This document shows, one piece after another, positions 1 through 5,233 of a stretch of 8,941 nt of DNA. The translations under genes were made by a program, and so were the position numbers. How positions within the stretch are numbered: position 1 is the stretch's first letter; each line of letters opens with the position of its first letter. The DNA comes from Puniceicoccales bacterium (lineage in GTDB: Bacteria > Verrucomicrobiota > Verrucomicrobiia > Opitutales > LL51). Below the pieces are notes generated by a model. That model was not told where the DNA came from. It saw only the letters and a list, made by a program, of their open reading frames with translations, and made no database searches. The stretch spans positions 1-8,941 of the forward strand of contig JAIRXD010000019.1 in NCBI GenBank assembly GCA_031268545.1. Direction: 5' to 3'.

Positions 1-182
1 GTTCGACCAGGACCGTGGCCATTGACCGGATGTATAGGGCATTAAAAGAGTATATCATTCGGGGAGTTCACACCACAATTCCTTTTTCCCAGGCGGTTAT
101 GCTCGATCCAAACTTTAGAGAAGGAAAGGTTACAACCAGATTTGTCGAAGAGTTCACCAATCGAATACCAGAAGAATTTTAA
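1..182 (+). CDS. accC: Acetyl-CoA carboxylase biotin carboxylase subunit, C-terminal end (partial)
   Basis: This is the last 59 codons of a gene that begins before the window, read in the frame starting at base 3 and ending at TAA 180-182. The product carboxylates biotin on the biotin carboxyl carrier protein with ATP and bicarbonate, the first half-reaction of malonyl-CoA synthesis in the cytoplasm. What is visible fits the end of the biotin carboxylase C-terminal domain: the pattern [12 protein letters not shown], then [10 protein letters not shown], then a D-P-N-F-R-x-G-K-x-T-T-R-F-V-E segment. These match the family signature RMxRAL-E-x-x-I-x-G-(I/V)-x-TTIPF and the following HPxFxxGxxxTxFxE. 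The ATP-grasp domain lies outside the window. A single-chain acyl-CoA carboxylase is possible, but the stop directly after the domain supports a stand-alone AccC. The next gene starts about 46 bp downstream on the same strand. Confidence 0.88.
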   Translation, partial: STRTVAIDRMYRALKEYIIRGVHTTIPFSQAVMLDPNFREGKVTTRFVEEFTNRIPEEF

Positions 183-228
183 GTTTTAGCTTGTTAGATG
201 TAGGTTTATATAGTTACTTATATTGCTG

Positions 229-1626
229 ATGAATGCATGTTTCACCATGGCGCTGGTTGGGCGCCCAAATGTGGGAAAAAGTAGGCTATTTAATAGACTT
301 ACAAAGAAGAGAATTTCAATTGTTCATGACCAACCGGGAGTTACCAGAGATATCATTGCCGAGGAAATCGATGATGGAATTGTACTGATGGATACCGGGG
401 GGATAGGTTTTCCGGAAAGTAATATCGGCGATCAGATCGTTTTCTTCGTGGAAGACCAGGTGCAATTGGCGATCAAAGCCGCCGATGTGGTTTTTCTAGT
501 GGTGGATGCGTTGGAGGGCTGCCTGCCACTCGATAGGGAAATTGCTGGCAAATTGCGAAATTCTGGTAAAAAAATCTTTGTCATTGCAAATAAAATAGAC
601 CGCAATGATAATATTCATTTGGCTGATGGATTCTATGATCTAGGCCTGGGTGATCCAATTCCGATTTCGGCGGAACATGGTTTTGGAGAAAAGGGATTGG
701 CCAGGGTGATAAAAAATATTACCGCGGATTTTGTTTCCCAACCGGAGGAAAATTTCAATACCAGGACTAAAATATGCTTCGTTGGCAGTCCCAATGTTGG
801 CAAATCTTCCATTGTAAATGCGCTGCTTAACGAGAAAAGAATGATAGTAAGCGATATTCCTGGAACTACTCGGGATTCGGTCTATGGCGATGTGGACATC
901 AATCTATCCGACGGAAGCCTGGGAAAGTTCAGGTTATTGGATACGGCCGGCCTAAGGGATAGCCGTAAAATTGGTTCACCGGTGGAATATTTTTCGTCGG
1001 TTAGGACAAAAAAATCGATGGAGGAATCCGATGTGGTTTTCCTGGTAATAGACGCGCTAAGGGGAGTCACAAAAAATGACAAAAAATTGGTCAAACATAT
1101 CCTGGATCTGGGAAAAATATTGATAATTTTGGTCAATAAATGGGACTTAGCCCAGGATAATTTTGCGAAAGATAATGGCCTGGATGGCTATGTAAATCTA
1201 TCGGAATTTTCTCAAAAATTCAAAGATGTGGCTCAAGCTGAACTCCATGCTCTGGCCGGATCAACCATGATATTTATTTCGGCTAAAACCGGATATAATA
1301 CGGATTCCATTTTTGAAGAATGCCTGAAGTCCTATGGGAAGGCCACAAAAAAACTATCTCCTGGGTTTTTGAATCGCACGATTTCGAAACTGATAGATGC
1401 CAGACAGCCCCAGGCCATTGATGGGAAGAGATTCAAAATTTATTACTGTGTGCAAACCGGAAGCTTGCCCTATAGGTTTAAAGTATTTTGCAATCAATCT
1501 TCGAGGCTATCAGATAATTACAGGAAATATTTGGAAAATGGGTTACGCAATGAATTGAAATTAGATGGGTGTGCCGTAATTTTTGAGCTGGTTGAAAAAG
1601 AACCAAGATACGCAAATATCACCTAA
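229..1626 (+). CDS. der: Ribosome assembly GTPase Der (EngA)
   Basis: Der has two tandem GTPase domains and a KH-like domain, binds the 50S subunit and is needed for its late maturation in the cytoplasm. All parts are present. Numbered from ATG 229 (465 aa, close to the usual length): first P-loop GRPNVGKS at 11-18, PGVTRD at about 36-41, DTGG at 55-58, NKID at 121-124; second P-loop GSPNVGKS at 186-193, PGTTRD at about 211-216, DTAG at 238-241, NKWD at 303-306 and an SAKTG G5 loop near 351-355. The KH-like domain covers roughly residue 380 to the end. No nucleotide-binding residue is missing. ATG 229 was preferred over an in-frame TTG at 223. ATG 247 would leave only two residues before the first beta strand's LVGRP. 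No Shine-Dalgarno sequence separates these choices. The stop overlaps the convergent gene by 8 bp. It may be co-transcribed with accC, since no convincing promoter was found in the 46 bp between them. Confidence 0.97.
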   Translation: MNACFTMALVGRPNVGKSRLFNRLTKKRISIVHDQPGVTRDIIAEEIDDGIVLMDTGGIGFPESNIGDQIVFFVEDQVQLAIKAADVVFLVVDALEGCLPLDREIAGKLRNSGKKIFVIANKIDRNDNIHLADGFYDLGLGDPIPISAEHGFGEKGLARVIKNITADFVSQPEENFNTRTKICFVGSPNVGKSSIVNALLNEKRMIVSDIPGTTRDSVYGDVDINLSDGSLGKFRLLDTAGLRDSRKIGSPVEYFSSVRTKKSMEESDVVFLVIDALRGVTKNDKKLVKHILDLGKILIILVNKWDLAQDNFAKDNGLDGYVNLSEFSQKFKDVAQAELHALAGSTMIFISAKTGYNTDSIFEECLKSYGKATKKLSPGFLNRTISKLIDARQPQAIDGKRFKIYYCVQTGSLPYRFKVFCNQSSRLSDNYRKYLENGLRNELKLDGCAVIFELVEKEPRYANIT

Positions 1627-2575
1627 TAGGTCTGCGCATAGCCACATTGCATAGGACAATAATCGTGTAGATTATACATAGAAAGATTCCACATTTTTTT
1701 TGTACCTTTCTCTTCTGGGCTATATACCAAAAGATCGACGTGATCATCAAAAGATTTGGTATCCACAGCGTAATTAGCTGTTCCGATAGTTTAAAATTTC
1801 GAGTTGTTAAGCATTGAACTCCAATACCCAGCGATATATTACAGGCATTTGTATATAGCATCACAGGCACAACGAAACCATTTTGGGCTTTCGATGCCAA
1901 AGATATGAATCGTATAATAAGAGGAATGGATAATATTGGTCCAAGTATTATCAACCCAATAAATGTTAAAGAAATATCAAGATCTATGGCAAGGGTATTG
2001 ATTACCGGGATGAGGAAACTGGAGGCCATATAGGTTAGACCTAGGCCAAAAAAAAAATATAAAAAAATGGCTACGGAATTATGTATTGATTTTTTTTGTG
2101 GCTGATCGTAACAGTGATTGATATGAAATTTGCTATAGATTCGGATGGATAGGCAGGTTAAAATTATATATACTAATATCAGTATAGTGCCAAATATTGA
2201 TATCATGGTACTGAAATACCAAATATAATACATCGCTATCGAAACAATAAACATGTAATTTGTCCAGATGGTTATCAATCTGGAGCGCAACATAAGCGGT
2301 GATATCAATACCGAGATGCCCATGGCTAGGCATATATTTGCAAGGACGCTTCCAATGGTACATCCGATAATTAGGTCATTCTCACAGGGAGCGTTGGCTC
2401 TAATCAGTGCAAGGATAGGCAATGTGGCGATAAATGGTGCCACCAGCAAATCTTTCACCCAAAGAGGTGTTCGTATTCGGCTGGCAATTGCATCGATGCC
2501 AAGATGGATAAGTTTACCTCCCAGAAGAAGCAGGTAACAGTTTAACGTGAATAAAACTATAGATGTAGGTATCAC
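1619..2575 (-). CDS. Divergent Na+/Ca2+-exchanger-like (CaCA/YrbG) membrane protein
   Basis: This is a 318-residue, very hydrophobic inner-membrane protein with about ten predicted membrane segments. Length and two-half architecture resemble bacterial sodium/calcium exchangers such as E. coli YrbG (about 325 aa). The first half has the alpha-1-like order: an N-terminal helix with GGKLIHLGIDAIASR (19-33), ATLPIL (50-55), ENDLIIGCTIGSVLAN (65-80), then MGISVLISPL (85-94). The second half, from about residue 205, has an alpha-2-like order ending in YTNACNISLGIG (241-252). The family's metal-coordinating glutamates (GTSLPE in both repeats) appear replaced: Ile54 after Pro53 and Leu219 after Pro218. 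GSN is GSV in the first repeat, but Asn243 and Asn246 remain in the second. Calcium exchange is therefore doubtful; transport of another ion or a non-transport role is possible. The start is GTG 2573-2575, in the same frame as fabD and 9 bp beyond its stop, which suggests one transcript and perhaps coupled translation. A fast-diverging or decaying exchanger is the main alternative. Confidence 0.72.
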   Translation of the reverse strand: MIPTSIVLFTLNCYLLLLGGKLIHLGIDAIASRIRTPLWVKDLLVAPFIATLPILALIRANAPCENDLIIGCTIGSVLANICLAMGISVLISPLMLRSRLITIWTNYMFIVSIAMYYIWYFSTMISIFGTILILVYIILTCLSIRIYSKFHINHCYDQPQKKSIHNSVAIFLYFFFGLGLTYMASSFLIPVINTLAIDLDISLTFIGLIILGPILSIPLIIRFISLASKAQNGFVVPVMLYTNACNISLGIGVQCLTTRNFKLSEQLITLWIPNLLMITSIFWYIAQKRKVQKKCGIFLCIIYTIIVLCNVAMRRPIR

Positions 2576-2584
2576 GATAGATAT

Positions 2585-3499
2585 TCATACTTTGAGTATT
2601 AAATCAGAAAATTCGCCAATCGGTTTAATCACAACTTTTTTATCAATTCGCTTGGCCAGATTGACGAGGGTCTTCCCTGGGCCACATTGGTAAAATTCTG
2701 AGATACCGGATGCCAGAGCAGTTCTCATGCAATCCACCCATAGCACCGGAGATGTTATTTGTTCACATAATGTGGATTTTATTTCATCTGGGTCATGTAT
2801 AAATTTGCCTGTAACGTTGCTTATAACGTCGATTTGTGGCCTATTAAAACGTATATCGCTTATAAATTTTTCGAATTTTACTTTAGCTGATAGCATCAAT
2901 TTGCTGTGAAAGGCACCGGCGACTGTCAACTCAATCATCCTGGTCAGATTCATTTTTTTTGCAATTTCCATGGCCCTGTCGATTTTTTTAGCTTCACCGG
3001 AAATCACTATTTGATCCGGTGCATTGAAGTTGGCTATATCCACATCGGCCATTTTACATAGTTTATCCACCTCTTCTTTGGAACAACCGATCATTGCTAC
3101 CATTTTCCCTTCGGTTTCTTCGCAGGCCTCTTGCATAAATAGGCCACGGTTTGCAGCAAGTCTAAGTCCGATTTCAAAGGAATATACTTCGGCCAGAGCC
3201 AATGCGGTAAATTCTCCTAGGCTGAGGCCAAACACTAAATCCGGGAAACCAATGATCCCATTGACTGTAAGCATTATACAAGATATATATTCATGAATAA
3301 ACAACGCTGGTTGACAAAATCTACTTTCGGTTAGTAGCTCTATGGGGCCTTGGAAACAGATATCGGTCAAATCATAGCCAAGGATACTATTGGCTCTTTT
3401 AAAATATTCCTTAGCAATGATATCGTTTTCGTACATAGATTTCCCCATGCCAACAAACTGCGCACCCTGGCCTGGAAATATTACACCAACCCTAGTCAT
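2585..3499 (-). CDS. fabD: Malonyl-CoA:acyl carrier protein transacylase
   Basis: FabD moves the malonyl group from CoA to acyl carrier protein, the entry step of type II fatty acid synthesis in the cytoplasm. The protein is 304 aa (E. coli FabD 309) and intact. Visible motifs are the N-terminal FPGQGAQ (8-14, Gln11 of the oxyanion loop), the nucleophile elbow GLSLGE (91-96, catalytic Ser93), Arg118 in NRG (binds the malonyl carboxylate), and GAFHSKLM (195-202, catalytic His198). A late QCGPGKTL segment (271-278) is also typical. The elbow has Leu where many FabD proteins have His (GHSLGE); the catalytic residues are unaffected. The ATG at 3497-3499 directly precedes the conserved first beta strand, so the start is firm, although no Shine-Dalgarno sequence precedes it. 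It is divergent from the sugar kinase and followed after 9 bp by the CaCA-like membrane gene, with no other fab genes in view. Confidence 0.97.
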   Translation of the reverse strand: MTRVGVIFPGQGAQFVGMGKSMYENDIIAKEYFKRANSILGYDLTDICFQGPIELLTESRFCQPALFIHEYISCIMLTVNGIIGFPDLVFGLSLGEFTALALAEVYSFEIGLRLAANRGLFMQEACEETEGKMVAMIGCSKEEVDKLCKMADVDIANFNAPDQIVISGEAKKIDRAMEIAKKMNLTRMIELTVAGAFHSKLMLSAKVKFEKFISDIRFNRPQIDVISNVTGKFIHDPDEIKSTLCEQITSPVLWVDCMRTALASGISEFYQCGPGKTLVNLAKRIDKKVVIKPIGEFSDLILKV

Positions 3500-3527
3500 T
3501 GAATTAATGGTTAGAAAATTTTATAAT
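3499..3527 (+). promoter_or_regulatory. Candidate sigma-70-type promoter for the sugar kinase
   Basis: TTGAAT at 3499-3504 (four of six matches to TTGACA) is followed after exactly 17 bp by a perfect TATAAT at 3522-3527, reading toward the kinase. Transcription would start near 3534. The element sits in the 41 bp gap between two divergent genes, and its -35 box touches the fabD start codon by one base. The same AT-rich segment could hold the fabD promoter on the other strand (TATAAA at 3525-3520), but no matching -35 box was found there. Confidence 0.45.
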
Positions 3528-3540
3528 CTGTCTAGCCATT

Positions 3541-4635
3541 TTGTATTGTTCGAATAATGTAGATGTATTGGATATTATTAAGAATTATATGGATAGATAT
3601 AATATTTTGAAGAAGGCCAGTGGGTTTAATTCTCTGGTTGGATTTGATGGTTTCATCGATAGGATTGTGGAAGCCGTCCGAATTCGGGATGGAGGTGGTA
3701 GAGCCTACCAAAAAATTGAGACCATAGCTGAATTTGCCAAAAGAATCGATTTGGCATCAGGCCGCAGTACAAATATAGAGCTTTTTGTTAAAGAAACCAG
3801 GATTGGTGGCAATGCAGTGCTGATGGCCAATGCTCTGGCGGATCTTGGTATCAACACCAGATTCATTGGTCCCATAGGTAACCCTAGAGAAAATATATTT
3901 GGAGAATTTTCAAAAAAAACCAGAGCATTCTCGCTAGGTGAATCTGGGGAAACCACCGCCGTTGAGTTTAATGATGGTAAAATTTTGTTCGGCGTAACCA
4001 ATCCATTGGATGGTATAATCTTTGAAAAAATCATCAAAAATATTGGCCATGAAGTTTTTATCGAAATGCTTGAAGTCGCTGATTTAGTGGCAATCTTAAA
4101 TTGGACAATGTTGCCAGCAATGGGTGACATTATGGATTCTTTATATAAAGAAATTATGCCAAAGTTGAGCAAAAAGCATCGATTTTATTTTTTTGATTTG
4201 GCTGATCCGGAGAAAAGAAGCCAAAATGATAAAAAACAAGTGATCGATCAGATCGGTATTTTTGGAAAATATGGTACTACGGTGTTGAGTTTAAATGTGA
4301 AAGAGGCCCAGCAGTTATGTGATTTATTTGGTAAATTTAATGTGAATGAAATTAAAGATTCCATGATTGGAGCGGTAAAATTTCTGGCCGATCACAGCAG
4401 AATAAATAAAATTATCATCCATGGCATTGGATGTAGTGCTTGTTGTAGTGCTGACAAGGTAGCCTTTGTTGATGGTTTTAAAATTGATAATCCGGTGACC
4501 AGCACCGGTGGTGGTGATGTGTTCAATGCCGGATTTTCATTGGCTATGCTAGCTGGAGAAACCGATGAAAACTGCATGATATTTGCCAATAAAACCTCCA
4601 ATAGGTATGTCCGTGGGTTGGCAATAAATGAATAA
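3541..4635 (+). CDS. PfkB (ribokinase-fold) family carbohydrate kinase
   Basis: This is a predicted cytoplasmic sugar kinase of the PfkB/ribokinase superfamily, transferring phosphate from ATP to a sugar hydroxyl; the substrate cannot be read from the sequence. Numbered from TTG 3541 (364 aa): an N-terminal VGFDGFID strand (33-40), the sugar-lid region RIGGNAVLMANALADLG (87-103, the PfkB GGxxxNxAxxLxxLG pattern), LNVKEAQQL (251-259, the N-x-x-E magnesium motif with Asn252 and Glu255), and the C-terminal signature TSTGGGDVFNAGF (320-332), in which Asp326 is the expected catalytic base. The usual D-T-x-G-A-G-D reads S-T-G-G-G-D here, with the anion-hole glycines and the Asp kept. The start is uncertain: TTG 3541, TTG 3568 and ATG 3589 are all in frame. 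The longest was chosen to keep the N-terminal helix, but the candidate promoter would leave only a 6-7 nt leader before it, which favours an inner start. The gene ends 10 bp from the convergent minus-strand ORF. Confidence 0.88.
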   Translation: MYCSNNVDVLDIIKNYMDRYNILKKASGFNSLVGFDGFIDRIVEAVRIRDGGGRAYQKIETIAEFAKRIDLASGRSTNIELFVKETRIGGNAVLMANALADLGINTRFIGPIGNPRENIFGEFSKKTRAFSLGESGETTAVEFNDGKILFGVTNPLDGIIFEKIIKNIGHEVFIEMLEVADLVAILNWTMLPAMGDIMDSLYKEIMPKLSKKHRFYFFDLADPEKRSQNDKKQVIDQIGIFGKYGTTVLSLNVKEAQQLCDLFGKFNVNEIKDSMIGAVKFLADHSRINKIIIHGIGCSACCSADKVAFVDGFKIDNPVTSTGGGDVFNAGFSLAMLAGETDENCMIFANKTSNRYVRGLAINE

Positions 4636-4645
4636 AATGGGGTTA

Positions 4646-5194
4646 TTACATATCTATCCATTTAAGCGATAATATTTTAAATATTCTATTGTCGCTGTCA
4701 TCCGAATCGGGCAGCCGCTGGATGATGGCTTCACATTTAGCCTGGGCCGATAGGTTTCCTTCTTTATCGATGCAATCGCCATAGCTGTGGATGCAGAAGC
4801 TATCTCCTCGGGCAGCCAGGGTTGATCCCAAGGATTGCAGTAGATCTGCCTGGGTTAAATAACCCGGAGCACAGGCATCTATTTGGCCACTGGCAGCTAT
4901 GTCGTCATGCCAGGCCATATTTTTTGAAGATTTGATTACCTTTGAAAATCCTTTATTTAGGCTAGCATAATCTGCATTTATTCCTTCACCATCAAATGAA
5001 TAGTTTCCATCAATGGCCCGTTGTAGGACGCCAGAAATTCCTAGTTGTTTATTCGGCTCAGGAGATACAGCATTGTCATCAGCTTTGGCTATCAGCTTTC
5101 GATTTATAAATTCGCCGATGCTGCCAAAGGGGCCTCGAATTTTTATTTGTTCAACTATCCTAGTGGCCAGTGTTCTGATTTGATCTTTGTCCAT
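4646..5194 (-). CDS. C-terminal portion of a large prepilin-like envelope protein, separate or split ORF
   Basis: This 182-residue ORF has no signal peptide or membrane segment. It lies in the same reading frame as the 872-residue ORF upstream, separated by that ORF's TAA and 13 sense codons. Its motifs, IRGPFGSIGEFINRKL (19-34), QADLLQSLGSTLAARGDSF (115-133), SYGDCIDKEGNLSAQ (137-151) and AKCEAIIQRLPD (152-163), match what I recall as the extreme C-terminus of single-chain Opitutia proteins related to the upstream ORF. It carries four cysteines (108, 134, 141, 154). A good Shine-Dalgarno sequence precedes ATG 5192-5194, so it is probably translated. Without a signal sequence it would need its partner, readthrough of the stop or another route to reach the envelope. 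It could be a real split subunit or the 3' remnant of a gene broken by a nonsense mutation; the preserved reading frame and conserved motifs argue against long decay. It ends 10 bp from the convergent kinase. Confidence 0.75.
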   Translation of the reverse strand: MDKDQIRTLATRIVEQIKIRGPFGSIGEFINRKLIAKADDNAVSPEPNKQLGISGVLQRAIDGNYSFDGEGINADYASLNKGFSKVIKSSKNMAWHDDIAASGQIDACAPGYLTQADLLQSLGSTLAARGDSFCIHSYGDCIDKEGNLSAQAKCEAIIQRLPDSDDSDNRIFKILSLKWIDM

Positions 5195-5207
5195 CTTTAC
5201 TTCACCT
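5195..5207 (-). promoter_or_regulatory. Shine-Dalgarno sequence for the C-terminal ORF
   Basis: On the minus strand AGGTGA (5207-5202) stands 7 nt before ATG 5194-5192. It is the only strong ribosome-binding site noticed in the window. It lies in the 39 bp between the TAA at 5236-5234 and this ATG, and supports internal initiation of the downstream ORF rather than a purely dead 3' fragment. Confidence 0.6.
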
Positions 5208-5233
5208 ACACCAGTCCGTGGTCCCAGGCAACG

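Noticed and set aside
183..228. Promoter for der
   Set aside because: TTGTTA (191-196) and several TATA-like words occur, but none has 16-18 bp spacing; co-transcription from accC is as likely.
2584..2590. ATGA overlap of the fabD stop with an ATG as a possible start of the CaCA-like gene
   Set aside because: The ATG at 2590-2588 is out of frame with the membrane protein, so GTG 2575-2573 is the usable start.
3705..4172. A 155-codon minus-strand open frame inside the sugar kinase
   Set aside because: It is the reverse-strand shadow of conserved PfkB motifs and shows no motif of its own.
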